Shown here: one piece after another, positions 20,353 through 30,150 of the stretch
Layout of the letters: each line of letters begins with the position of its first letter
Numbering within the stretch: the stretch's first letter is position 1
DNA from: Lingula anatina
Lineage: Eukaryota; Brachiopoda; Lingulata; Lingulida; Lingulidae
Reading direction: 5' to 3'
NCBI RefSeq assembly: GCF_001039355.2
Contig: NW_019775918.1
Coordinates: 120,552-168,054, forward strand
Length of the DNA: 47,503 bases
The notes under the pieces: generated by a model
Database searches by the model: none
What the model saw: the letters and a program-made list of their open reading frames with translations, nothing else
What the model was told of the DNA's origin: nothing
Position numbers and translations under genes: made by a program

Positions 20353-20834
20353 GTGTGTGTGTGGGGGGGTCGATTGACATGGCATCTTTGTATGTAATAT
20401 ATAAACATTTAGAGTTTTCAATTAATTTGAATTTGATATCTGTGTATGGTAAAGAGAAAGCAATTAATATCGCTTGAATTTATCTAATCTCGCCCGTAGT
20501 GTTTTGCAGACCCCCCCCCCCCCCCCAAATGCGCCACTGATCTCGCCGTAGCAACTAATGAACTCAAAAGAAACAAAAGGCCCCCCAGCCATAACCTGCA
20601 GGTATATCAAGTGTACTAAAACTGACGCCGTTCACAAGGATCAGTCACCGGGCAGGACAAGTCACCGGGCAGGACAGGCGGGACCAAGACACGGGAGCTC
20701 GGGTCTCTGTTTTCTTATCACCAGCGGAGTGAGCTTGCAGACACTGCTAATTTTAATTAAAACTGCTGTTTTTAATTACGATATCCCAAGTCTCGGCAGC
20801 AGATATAGTGAACAGACGGGTGCCAAAACATGGG
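20353..20834. other. Non-coding stretch
   Basis: It contains a C run at 20512-20526 and a small duplicated GTCACCGGGCAGGACA at about 20645-20675. No exon was supported. Confidence 0.5.
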
Positions 20835-20839
20835 CATTT

Positions 20840-21008
20840 CAGGGGCGGATTTAGGGCGTCTTCTGGGTCTTCCGGAAGACGGTCAGATTTTCAAGTTTAC
20901 ATTGGCGGGTATCTAATTTTTTTCTGTCGGAAGACGGTCAAAAATGAAGAACGGATCAACAAAGATAATTTGGAAGACTGTCAGGAAATAACTCTGAATC
21001 CGCCCCTG
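20840..21008. mobile_element. MITE, family 3 (169 bp) with target duplication
   Basis: The terminal inverted repeats are CAGGGGCGGATTTAG and CTGAATCCGCCCCTG. The 5-bp flanks CATTT at 20835-20839 and 21009-21013 form a target-site duplication. Internal GTCTTCTGGGTCTTCCGGAA is shared with the elements inside the sacsin introns at 27878 and 32368. Confidence 0.9.
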
Positions 21009-22254
21009 CATTTTTAGTTTCTCTCTTCAGCACCCCTTTTTTTCTTGACCCATTTTCGGACCAATGTACCTTTGGCCTATGACCGAGCAATGAGGTATGG
21101 AAAACATACATATAGATATGCTCAAAATTTTAACTTTAAGCTCGCCAAAATTGTCGTTTTCCCCAGGATAATCAGTTTTTCTCTTTTCACTTTTCCTGCC
21201 AAAATGAAGAGCTGGTATCGCTTTAATAAGTTTTGATATCGGTTTCTGCCTAATATTTCCCGGGTTCGGTTTGGCCTATTGAGTCCAGACGCCCCTATCA
21301 CGAGATACAAGATAAGGTTCCTAGAATTGTGTTGCGTCGTATTTTCACTTTGAGCTCGACGGTGACAGAGGAGAGATTGCAAGGTACGTTAAGAATGAGA
21401 AGAATATTGCGACTTTTGCTATGTTGTCAACTTTATTTGTGACGGATGATAAAAATTACTGTCTGGGATGCGAAAATACACGCCCGCCTGAAAAGTCTCT
21501 TTACTCCTTACTTCATACGGCCTGGCGCGGTAACCACGAAAATAACATTGTCATCCATGCTCTGTTTGATTTCTGTTAACTATAGTACCATGCCCTGCCC
21601 CGTCGGTTAATTATCGCGTCTTAGACCCCATTCCCACTGATTTTAGATCGATCTATCCCTATGGGAAGTCTTACTAGATTACTGTCAGCTTAGCCGGCTA
21701 AAGCCTCTCTTACAACCCGTCGTGCGTGCTTAGAGATCGTGCGTCCTCGGAGTTCTTGTCAGACGTAGCGTTGTCGCAGGATGAAAATTAAATCGCAGCG
21801 GACGTAAGTAGTAGGCCTAAGTACTTTATGAGTAGGTGTGTCGTGCTCTAAACGTGGGGCCCGCAAGTGGTCTGTACGCCTGTTTGGAAGTAGGAAGAAG
21901 TAAGGAGCACGTTCGATCTGTACTTGTGTCGTACACAGTGAGTGAGATAATCATACGTGTATTGCTAGTGAAGCGTACGTTTTCAGAAATCGTACTTACG
22001 AAGTAAGAGAAACGTAAGAGAAACGTAATGAGCACGGAAGTGGAACGCACGGATAATCAAAATAATATAAAAGGGAGCACCGAGTCTCTTCAACATTCAC
22101 TGTTTTGGCTTCCAAAAAGGCACTTCCAAGAAGGATGCGCCATCGATTACTGCAGTTGCTAATGCTGGCAGTGGTTGCTCGGGATCGCCTGCACTTTTAT
22201 CGTGCTGGTCACGTGCGTCGTCTTAGTGTGACGTACTTCACAAGTATGGTAGAC
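21009..22254. other. Non-coding stretch with truncated MITE
   Basis: It includes the truncated family-2 copy (21626-21706) and a region rich in CGTAC, GTACG and similar (21720-22060). No exon was supported. Confidence 0.5.
21626..21706. mobile_element. MITE, family 2 copy 2, truncated
   Basis: CCCATTCCCACTGATTTTAG through TCAGCTTAGCCGGCTAAAGC matches the left third of the family; the right part and right end are missing. Confidence 0.8.
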
Positions 22255-22384
22255 ATTATATAATGTATATCAAACTGTATATGGTAATCACTATGCGGAT
22301 TACTTCTTGTATTTGTATTTGATCATGCCCGGATGTAGGGCGATTGTCAATAAACTTCTGATTCTGATTCTGATTCTGATTCCG
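22255..22384 (+). mobile_element. Retroelement-like 3' tail
   Basis: The segment ends in TTGTCAATAAACTTCTGATT followed by tandem CTGATT units. A terminal AATAAA joined to a short simple-repeat tail is typical of non-LTR retroelement 3' ends. No reverse-transcriptase frame was seen, so only a 5'-truncated copy would be present. The assignment is inferred from this structure alone. Confidence 0.45.
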
Positions 22385-22528
22385 GTAGTAGTACTCGCCA
22401 CGCACTTTGGAAGTAAGATAAACGCACGGAGGAAGTGCGCTCACCCCCCTTTTTGTTAACACGTACATTGAAAGCAAGTTGAACGTACGAGTCTCTTGCG
22501 TGGTAAGTACGTCTTCGTGGTAAAATAC

Positions 22529-22719
22529 CCCGGAATTTCTGCTTGCTTTTCCTAGGGTCGTAACATTTCTGTCCTTTTGAATTCGTTCATCAACAGTAAA
22601 CAATCTTCCCATTAACTGAACGCAAAAGTTGCCTGGGGAACTGGCCCGTTGTCGAATATCAAAAATGTCTTTATTTGACAAGGCGAAGGGTGGCCGGCCG
22701 AAAGACTGATTCCTTGTTT
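22529..22719 (-). CDS. BEN-domain-like exon or relic
   Basis: After a strong acceptor (CTGCTTTGTGTGCTGCAG, AG at 22721-22720) the frame reads NKDIFDIRQRASSPGNFCVQ then LMGRLFTVDERIQKDRNV, up to a donor-like GGG|GTATTT (GT at 22528-22527). The NF-x-V-x-L-x-x-x-LF-x-x-(E/D)ER pattern resembles the N-terminal half of BEN domains, which bind DNA and proteins in chromatin regulators and some mobile elements. The typical C-terminal half (LDP...) is absent here, so it is either split by an intron or lost. It is AT-balanced and isolated, with no neighbouring exon recognised. Confidence 0.4.
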
Positions 22720-24830
22720 CTGCAGCACACAAAGCAGGAAGAAGAAGAATTTTAAAAACACGCGTAAAATATTATTAAAGAAATAAGCCTTAATTTTGAA
22801 ACAAATGTTTCTCTTTCGTTGTTTGATATTTAACTCTGAACCTATGTAATTCAAAACGATAAAAATAGTTCATGTTTACGATCTAAACTCCAAACTTAAC
22901 CAACAGCTTTTTTCTTAAAAGCATCAAATAAAATTAATTTAAAAAATCTCTCGGGTTTATTTCACTGTTTGGCACGTGTCATCTCACATTAATTAACAAT
23001 CAGTTCAGGTTAACTTTATTCATGCTGGGTAAACACAGTGATTAAGCCCTGGCTATTGCATAATCACTACTGTGTGACACGCGTCGTCTAAAATTAATGT
23101 TTACATGGCGATGACGCTCTTCTATCCAAACTATTCAATTTTACCTAATTATCAGTCAACTGACACGTGTATACCAGATTGTTTATCTGGACTTCCTAAA
23201 TGGCCAGTAAGTATTTTGTATAATATGACATGTTTATACCATTGATTTCTGTGCCATCGTGTCACCTGCCAAGTGAACGGTACAAATCGACACTCAAATA
23301 TTCCATATCATCACAATTCCAATATGCCTCTTAGCGATTATGTACGTTTGCGTAGCATGGGCCTCCGAGAACAAGGGGTGCGAATTAAAAACATCACCGC
23401 CCAAACGGAAAATGAAGGCCTTAAAATGTTGCGACAGGAAATTTACTAAGTGTTAAAGAAATACAACAAAGGGCTCTCTTTGCATCAGCTATAATAGAAA
23501 CGTAAGTGAGGCAATAAATATAATAATCTATATTGAGCACTAAAATGTGTACACGTTACATTTTGCAGGCTCTATACACTAGTCATAACAACCTAACAAC
23601 AATTATACAGATCTATACAAATACTTATGGAATGATTACTGGGAAGCAGCACAGAAAAAACGACTATTGCTATTGATGGATTAAGAAGGAGCGGAGCATG
23701 TTCGTTGAACCGACTAATTTGGGTGTCCGATATGGATTACTTGCCAATTCCCCTACCCTGTAATTATCATGCGGCCTCTATTGTTTGACCATACGGGGCA
23801 GGGTTGGGAGACCATGCGACCTTTTGGTAAGGGGACTTTATCAGGTTGTATCAGGTTGTATCAGGTTGGTCCTTTTTTTAGTCTTTGTTTTTCTTTATTG
23901 CTGAAATCCTGACGCGTACAGCAGCTCACGTAGATATAAATGTGGATATTAGAAAATAATGAGGAAAATCAGGTCTGAAAGTACCAGGCATTGGCCGTCA
24001 TTTGGACAGCATCGTCCATAGTTGTGTTGTAAAGTTAATGAATTACGCTTACACTAATTACAATTAGTAATAAAAGGGAAATAAAATAGATGAAAATTTC
24101 GAGTGGTATAAGTGTAAGTCAACATAAAGAGTCAACAAGTGTAGAACACGTTTTTAGTGTCAGAAAAAGATGGAAAAGATTAAAGTCAGTAACATTTTAT
24201 GTGATCGGTTAATTTCATAATATATTTTAGTTTTGATCAACTGTTTATCATGTAACGTTAGTAAGTGACAGCATGCAGCGAATAAGAGCGAGGAGTGTTT
24301 TGTAGTGTTACTTTAGTTGATTGACATGACCTTATTGTACTTAAGCGAAGAATGTAATGTAGACGGGGAGAACGATGTAATAGGTTGAACGGAGAGGAAT
24401 AAACTGTAGATAGCGTAGTTAGAAAGCGATAATAAAGAATATGGAAAAACACGAAAACTGTCTAGTTATTACTCGCGCCACCGATAAGACATGCAAAGTC
24501 AGTAACGTCGTCACAATCACATGATAACTGAGTTTTGGATATGATTCAAGTATGAGTAATGCAAATAGTATTTCTGATAAGATTAGTTGAAAACAAGGCT
24601 CTTAGATATTGCCTAATAAGGGAATGTTGTACGTGTGACGGTGTATAAAGTCCCACCTCATGTAATTTTTACCATATCCGTTTATCTATTTATTCTTTCT
24701 TTATTTCTTCGTCTTTGGCTACCCTAGGTTCTAGATTCCGGTATTGCCAGCTCGATCTTGATTTGACTCCATCACAAGGTATATATTTAACAAGCTAGCT
24801 TTTACGTTGCTCTGACACTCAGGGTATCTT
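22720..24830. other. Non-coding stretch
   Basis: AT-rich sequence with no supported exon. There is a TATCAGGTTG triplication at about 23849-23877. It is likely upstream flank of the sacsin gene. Confidence 0.5.
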
Positions 24831-24843
24831 TGGCGGGCGTTGA

Positions 24844-24884
24844 TTGGATAATTCTCCCACGTGATAAGAATCGTCTACACGTGA
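24844..24884 (+). promoter_or_regulatory. Candidate promoter: CCAAT box and two E-boxes
   Basis: ATTGG (inverted CCAAT) at 24844-24848 and two CACGTG palindromes at 24859-24864 and 24879-24884, exactly 20 bp apart, are followed by a GC-richer TCCGCGCCC. They precede the repeated candidate leader exon and lie 1.8 kb upstream of sacsin exon 1. That this is the sacsin promoter is inference. Confidence 0.35.
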
Positions 24885-24910
24885 TCCTAGTCGTTTTCCG
24901 CGCCCTTTTT

Positions 24911-25385
24911 CACACTCTCTTTTGTAACTCACCAGAGCGGTTGTGCAAATACTGTAACTTCATTCTCTATTTCTACAGGTGAGCTAATTATTCTTTCAAA
25001 TTCAATTGTCATGATGCATTATTTATTTATGTTATATTATTAAACGGTGTATTTGTATTTGATTAGTTATTTTGTTTAAACTAAGTATTTTATTCATTGT
25101 AACATGTACACTCTCTCTTTTGTAACTGACCAGAGCGGTCGTGCACATACTGTAACTTCATTCTCTATTTCTACAGGTGAGCTTATTATTCTTTCAAATT
25201 CAATTGTCATGATGCATTATTTATTTAGTTATATTATTAAACGGTGTATTTGTATTTGATTAGTTATTTTGTTTAAACTAAGTATTTCATTCATTGTAAC
25301 ATGTACATGTACACTCTCTCTTTTGTAACTGACCAGAGCGGTCGTGCAAATACTGTAACTTCATTCTCTATTTCTACAGGTGAAA
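24911..25385 (+). repeat. 200-bp tandem repeat with a candidate 5' UTR exon donor
   Basis: There are about 2.4 units (periods 197 and 204 bp). Each opens with ACACTCTC...TTTTGTAACT, then CCAGAGCGGT, and TTCATTCTCTATTTCTACAG followed by GTGAGC (units 1 and 2; GT at 24979 and 25177) or GTGAAA (unit 3; GT at 25380). CAG|GTGAGC is a strong 5' splice site, so each unit could supply a non-coding first exon spliced to the sacsin start-codon exons, which have acceptors. No transcript evidence is available. Confidence 0.75.
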
Positions 25386-25700
25386 TATATAACCTTAAAT
25401 CTATTTCACAGTTGTGTGTTTTTAAACAATAAAAATAAACTGTGACATATGTTAAGTCAACATGAGAATGGAAAGTTTCTGGAAATCACGCCGTAAACAA
25501 TGAAAATTACATAATTACACGCGTGATCAGTACGGAAAATTAACTAGTATAAATACTTGTGAAATAGCAGGAAAAATGAGTCGGTGAATAAACGTTTGAT
25601 CGTTGTCGTTATTCTTCACTATAACAGTTGGTCTCTTTGCCTCAGTTTTTCTGTTTTCGTGGTGCGGCTTTAGATTCGGCTCGGCTGTAATGGCCAGACC

Positions 25701-25950
25701 CAGGGGCGGATTCAGAATTATTTGAATGGGGGGAGGTGCGCAGCCGACCGTCCCCTCCCCTCCCCCTTGGCGTGGGGTTCGGGGCTCGGTGAAAGGCTCC
25801 TTAAAATTTTGGTATTTAAAAGGGTGCCATTTTGGTACGGTTTAGAACTATGATTCAGCTAGTCAAAATTTTAATTTCAAGAAGGCACCATTTGTGAATT
25901 TTTTTTGAGAAATCGAGAGGGGGGAGGGGGGCTGATCAGGACCCCATTTA
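25701..25950 (+). mobile_element. Dispersed repeat, GGCGGATC family copy 3
   Basis: It begins CAGGGGCGGATTCAGAATTA and shares the interior landmarks of the copies at 7308 and 20110 (GCAGCCGACC, GGCGTGGGGTTCGGGGC, GATTCAGCTAGTCAAAATT). Confidence 0.8.
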
Positions 25951-26196
25951 ATTTTTAACTGAGACTCTGACATGTGTAATAGGATAGCTACAAGTTACAC
26001 CGTCCTCGACAAGCGCAACCAGAGTGCTTCTGAACAGATGTTTTTGGTCAGAAGTAATTATCAAGTATACAGTTTATCAATATTTTTTTACTTCATAAAA
26101 ATGTTCATACACAATGATCGCATTTTTCTCAGTGGTTGCATTTTTTTACCAATCCCACGTTCTTCTTTATTCTCATACATGTTTATTCTCATACTT

Positions 26197-26457
26197 AGGC
26201 TTCATTCACATGCAATGTCTATTTTCTTAATTCTATTTTCTATTCGCGGTATGTCTTATGATCACAGTCTGTGCCCTGAATATCCCGCGGCGTAATTACT
26301 GGCAGCGCGAGCCAGTTACTATAAGTTACTATATAGTAACTGGCTCGCGCTGCCAGTAATTACGCGGCGGGATATTCGGGGCACAGGCCGTGATCATAAG
26401 ATACCGAAAATAGAAAATAGATTGTTAGAAAATAGACATTCCATGTGAACGAAGCCT
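26197..26457. mobile_element. Near-perfect foldback palindrome (261 bp)
   Basis: Two arms of about 127 bp, roughly 90% complementary, meet around ACTATAAGTTACTATATAGT. The ends are AGGCTTCATTCACATG and CATGTGAACGAAGCCT. Inner arm sequence TAATTACTGGCAGCGCGAGC is identical on both sides. An open frame over the left arm is not credible. It lies just upstream of sacsin exon 1. Confidence 0.9.
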
Positions 26458-26641
26458 TATCTAGATAGTGGTTCTGATTTGATTGTTCATTGTAACAAAT
26501 GATAAACTGATTTGATTGTTCCTTTAGATGGTACCTGTTGAATTGGGATATGTTTGGACCCCTCTATCATGATTTATCATCATTTTACAAAGGATTGTTA
26601 GATATAATTAATCTTCATTTAGATAATTCCTGTTATTACAG

Positions 26642-26741
26642 ATTAGGCCCTGATGAGTCATAAAGTGCGTGGAGGTGATGTGATGTCCAAAGACAAACAA
26701 AAATAATTAACTTCTGCTGATTCAAATAAAAATGGCTGACC
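26642..26741 (+). CDS. SACS: Sacsin exon 1, copy A (start codon)
   Basis: An acceptor TGTTATTACAG precedes 90 nt of leader. ATGGCTGACC follows, with the start at 26732, and a donor GTAAGT at 26742. Met-Ala-Asp plus one base joins exon 2 (C|GT, Arg) to give MADRGFGIRTPSL. The preceding acceptor implies an upstream non-coding exon. The leader holds a 17-codon upstream frame starting at about 26653, which could dampen translation. Compared with vertebrate sacsin, the start sits right at the first repeat, so the N-terminal ubiquitin-like domain is missing. Confidence 0.75.
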
Positions 26742-27064
26742 GTAAGTGCATAAATGATAATTTAAAAGTAAGATAGCAATGGTTGAAAGTTCCGACACCG
26801 CTCTGTATTTATCTCAGATGTGTGGCATCTTTCAAAAAATGTTATTTTAATGTTTCAAACAGACAAACTATGCAAATATAAACACAAGAATATCCTTACA
26901 CCTTAATTTGAAGGTATATGTTATTGTCACTTATTTTAAAAAACTGTTGTCTACATCATGCTGATGAGATTATCTGCTAGTACAAATTATTGAAGAAGCC
27001 GCTTTGGGAAGTTTTGTTTGAAGACTTTTTGGCATTTGTAGATTTGGCATTATTTATATTCTAG

Positions 27065-27150
27065 GTGGTTTTGGGATTCGGACGCCATCTTTAATTGAGC
27101 AGCTGAGAGCAGTATTAGACCAATATCCAGATGATGGGCAGATTCTGAAG
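27065..27150 (+). CDS. SACS: Sacsin exon 2, copy A
   Basis: The 86-nt exon has its acceptor at TTATATTCTAG and its donor at AAG|GTTAAC. It encodes residues 4-32 (GFGIRTPSLIEQLRAVLDQY and PDDGQILK), the conserved lead-in of the first sacsin repeat. It is identical in protein sequence to copy B. Confidence 0.85.
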
Positions 27151-27602
27151 GTTAACTTTTTGTACAATTTTTGTTACTTTGATTCTTGATTTTAATTGTT
27201 CATGCGTCTACATAAATATGAAGTCATGAGAATTGTTATAATTATAACAAGAAAGGGAAAACTGATATTGTACATTGTCAATCTTAAAGGAATTAGTCCA
27301 GAATGCCGAGTTTTTGTTACTTTAATTCTTTAAATTAGTCATTCACTTATCTACTTAAATATAAAGTTGTGAGAATTATTACAGTTATAACAAGAAAGAG
27401 AAAACTGATATTGCATATTGTCAATCTTTTAGGAAATAGTCCAAAATGTCGAGTTTTTGTTACCTTAATTCTTTAAATTAGTCATTCACTTATCTACTTA
27501 AATATAAAGTTGTGATAATTATTATAGTTATAACAATAAAGAGAAAACTGACATTGTATATATATTGTCAATCTTTCAGGAATTAATCCAGAATGCTGAG
27601 GA
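27151..27602 (+). repeat. Intron 2 with duplicated exon-3 acceptors, copy A
   Basis: Three related segments of about 145 bp each end in an acceptor-like AG plus the first about 22 nt of exon 3. Decoys follow AG at 27288-27289 (GAATTAGTCCAGAATGCCGA) and 27431-27432 (GAAATAGTCCAAAATGTCGA). The true exon starts at 27580 (GAATTAATCCAGAATGCTGA). The decoys then return to intron sequence (TTTTTGTTAC). Copy B has one decoy, at about 31921. Confidence 0.88.
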
Positions 27603-27690
27603 CGCTGGAGCAAAATCTGTGAAATTTGTCAATGACAGACGCCAGTTTTCTGCAGAGTCTTTGTATCAACCAGATTTGAAGATATTTCAG
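27580..27690 (+). CDS. SACS: Sacsin exon 3, copy A
   Basis: The 111-nt exon (37 codons, phase 0 at both ends) encodes ELIQNAEDAGAKSVKFVNDR and RQFSAESLYQPDLKIFQ. ELIQNAEDA is the N-box of the GHKL/HSP90-like ATPase, with the Glu, Asn and Asp that act in catalysis and Mg-ATP binding in that family. The acceptor is ATCTTTCAG and the donor is CAG|GTAAAT. It differs from copy B by one residue (Glu for Lys, SAESL versus SAKSL). It could splice in frame to exon 4 at 34183, bypassing copy B. Confidence 0.85.
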
Positions 27691-27877
27691 GTAAATGTAA
27701 CATATGTTTTAAAGCAAACTCTTCTTATGCTCTTAGATTATATATATAAAGGTTGGATATATGTCTCTATTCTTACAGACTTAAAGGTACAGTTTTTCAG
27801 TCAAGTCCTTATTCATAGATGGTCTAGCATTTGTCATTACACGATGGACATAACTTTGTATATTTACAGGTAAAAAA

Positions 27878-28040
27878 CAGGGGTGGATCCAGAAATATTT
27901 TCTGGCAGTCTTTCATATTATCTTTGTTGATATATCCTCCATCTTTAACTGTCTTCCAACAGAGTAAAATAGATACCCGTCAATGTAAACTTTAAAATCT
28001 GACCGTATTCCAGAAGACCCAGAAGACGCGGTCTCAATCC
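27878..28040 (-). mobile_element. MITE, family 3, in copy A intron 3
   Basis: It begins CAGGGGTGGATCCAG and carries, in the opposite orientation, the CCAGAAGACCCAGAAGAC and GATACCCGTCAATGTAAACT blocks of the element at 20840. The far end is degraded. Confidence 0.8.
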
Positions 28041-28429
28041 ATACATCCATAGCTACCATTTATTACACTTGAATATGAGGTTAATCTGACTGTTGGTACA
28101 ATATCAGGAGACAGTATCATATATCCCTCAGATCCTTTAGCTTAATATAGTGTATAGCTGCATTAGTAGGGGTGATAATTAAAAAGGACCTTTTCTGGTT
28201 AAAATACCGAAAGAAACTATAAATGGTGTCACTGGGTAGCCATTACCTATCCCACATTGTAAAGAGAACATGACCCTCAAGAAATCCCTATTCTTATGTG
28301 ATAAAGTATTATATTAATCTTTAAAATAACAGCATAAAAATTACAGTGTATCAGTTAAAAAAAGAAGTTAACTTCATGTAAAAAAGAATCATCCCGGCCC
28401 CCCTGGTGACAATTGTTANTTACTATTGA

Positions 28430-29830
28430 AGTTGAATAGGAAGTCATATACTGTCAATTTCACTGTTACCTTGAAATTGACCTTTGACTTACTTTTCATC
28501 ATGAACTGAACTATGCAACATTTTAGTCACTTATATCTCCCAAACTGGCAAAGACAGGGTCGTTATTACTATTGAAGTTGAAAAGGAAGTCATATACTGG
28601 CAATCTATCTGTGACCTTGAAATTGTTCTTTGACCTACTTTTGAACATGAACTGGCTTTTGTAAGATTTCTGTCCGTTATATCTCCCAAACTGGCAGAGA
28701 AACACCCATATTAATGTACATGTTGCGGATCCCACGCCAAACGAACACAAACAACGGGAAAATGTTCACACCTTTATTCACGCACACACTGACATGGACA
28801 TGGTAATACTAAAATAACAAAATAATGAAATATAAACACCAAACTGATAATATAAAAAATACACAAATATAATATAAACTGAATACAGATATAAAAAGAA
28901 ATAATGAATTAATTATAAGAAATGGGAAATGTTGTTCATACTATAATTTTGGCTAGACAAACAACTTATGCTTTTACATAAACATTGTGCAAAATGATTT
29001 ACAATAGAATTGAATACAATACGTACAGAGAAATGTGGCTTTTCCCCCTGATGGTGATCCACAGATTTTGCTGAAGTGACTACTAAATCTTGAGACTTGG
29101 CGACCTGAGCCTTCTGCTCGTCAAATACAAACGTGGCCGCACCCAGAACTACTGCTGACCGTATATATACTGAGTAAATCATTTGCATAACAAAAAAAGC
29201 TGACTAGTGATACGACCGTAACCGCAACTTGTTGTCGTAATCGTCTTGAATTGGAAGACATAAACTGGCAATCTTATTGTAACCTTCATCAAATTGACCT
29301 TTGACCTACTTTTCACCATGAACTGAATTGGACATTTTTTTTCATCTCTAATGTTTTCAAAGCTGGCAGAGATATGTCCTCAGTTATTAATGAACTTGAA
29401 TATGACGTCATATTGGCAACGTACGTGTGACCTTGAAATTGACTTTTGGACTTTTTTTGCCTTGAATTTTCCTTCCGTTATATCTCCAAAACTATCATCC
29501 CATTTCCATAGATTTTAGATAGATCTATCCCTGTGGGGAGTCTCACTAGATTACTGTCAGCTTGGCCGGCTTAAGGGTCTTTCCCGCCTACCAAAAGCTG
29601 TAAGGGGGTAATTAACTATGGTGCACGCTCGGTTGACTGCAATTTAGCTGAGACCCCAGGGAGTTAGATCGATCTAAATTTTAATCCCTGGATTGATCTA
29701 AATCTCTGGGAATACACCTTTGCACAGATATGCCCATTGATTCCACTGAACTTGAATGGGAACTCATACATTGTCAGTCTTACTGTGACCTTAAATTTAA
29801 CATTTGACCTCCTGAACTGCACCTCACAAA
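28430..29830. repeat. About 140-bp repeat array with DR1-like motifs, interrupted
   Basis: Five imperfect units begin near 28437, 28583, 29257, 29400 and 29758. The consensus includes GTCATA.ACTGGCAATCT, TGTGACCTTGAAATTGACCT, TTGACCTACTTTT, ATGAACTG and GTTATATCTCCAAAACTGGC. TTGACCTTTGACCT occurs in units 1 (slightly altered) and 3; in reverse complement it reads AGGTCAAAGGTCA. The array is split by about 560 bp of other sequence (28700-29256) and by a family-2 MITE (29498-29718). Confidence 0.8.
29498..29718. mobile_element. MITE, family 2 copy 3
   Basis: It runs from CATCCCATTTCCATAGATTT to ATCTAAATCTCTGGGAATAC with the family interior TCACTAGATTACTGTCAGCT. It lies inside the 140-bp array. 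Confidence 0.88.
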
Positions 29831-29920
29831 TTTGGATTTGATCTTTTACTTTCCCTCATGATTTTGTTATAAATTGTAGTTTCAACTAAAAAAATCGAGA
29901 AATCTTGTTAACTGCGCTTT

Positions 29921-29992
29921 GTACAACACTAGAGGTGGTGTTTTTTGTTTTCCTGCAAATGCGCTTGCTCCAGCTGGTGGCACAATACTTGG
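29921..29992. repeat. Dispersed repeat copy, also at 37088
   Basis: GTACAACACTAGAGGTGGTG, then a T run, CCTGCAAATGCGCTTGCT and CAGCTGGTGGCACAATACT match 37088-37166, where the second copy runs into the assembly gap. Confidence 0.8.
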
Positions 29993-30060
29993 ACGCAGTA
30001 TCGCCTCTCTGATCTTCTATTAAGATAAAATGTTCATTCAAATAATTTCTGTTATTACAG

Positions 30061-30150
30061 ATTGGGCCATACTGAGTTCCATGTGCAGCGAGCGGATGTG
30101 ATGTCCCAAAAATAATAAACTTCTGCTGCTTCAAACAAAAATGGCTGACC
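30061..30150 (+). CDS. SACS: Sacsin exon 1, copy B (start codon)
   Basis: The acceptor TCTGTTATTACAG is followed by an 80-nt leader. ATGGCTGACC follows, with the start at 30141, and the donor is GTAAGT at 30151. The coding ten bases and donor are identical to copy A, but the leader is clearly diverged and has different upstream ATGs. It joins exon 2B across a 1.55-kb intron carrying about 1.2 kb not present in copy A. Confidence 0.75.

Larger units (their letters stand above)
26610..28418 (+). repeat. Sacsin 5' exon duplication, copy A
   Basis: This is homologous to about 30020-33086. It carries exons 1A, 2A and 3A plus intron sequence and stops at a single N (28419), after CCCCCTGGTGACAATTGTTA; copy B continues past that point into unique intron. 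Introns differ by several percent; the exon 1 leader differs much more. Confidence 0.93.

Noticed and set aside
25972-26295. 107-codon plus-strand frame
   Set aside because: It overlaps the left arm of the foldback palindrome and has biased AT-rich composition with no splice signals.
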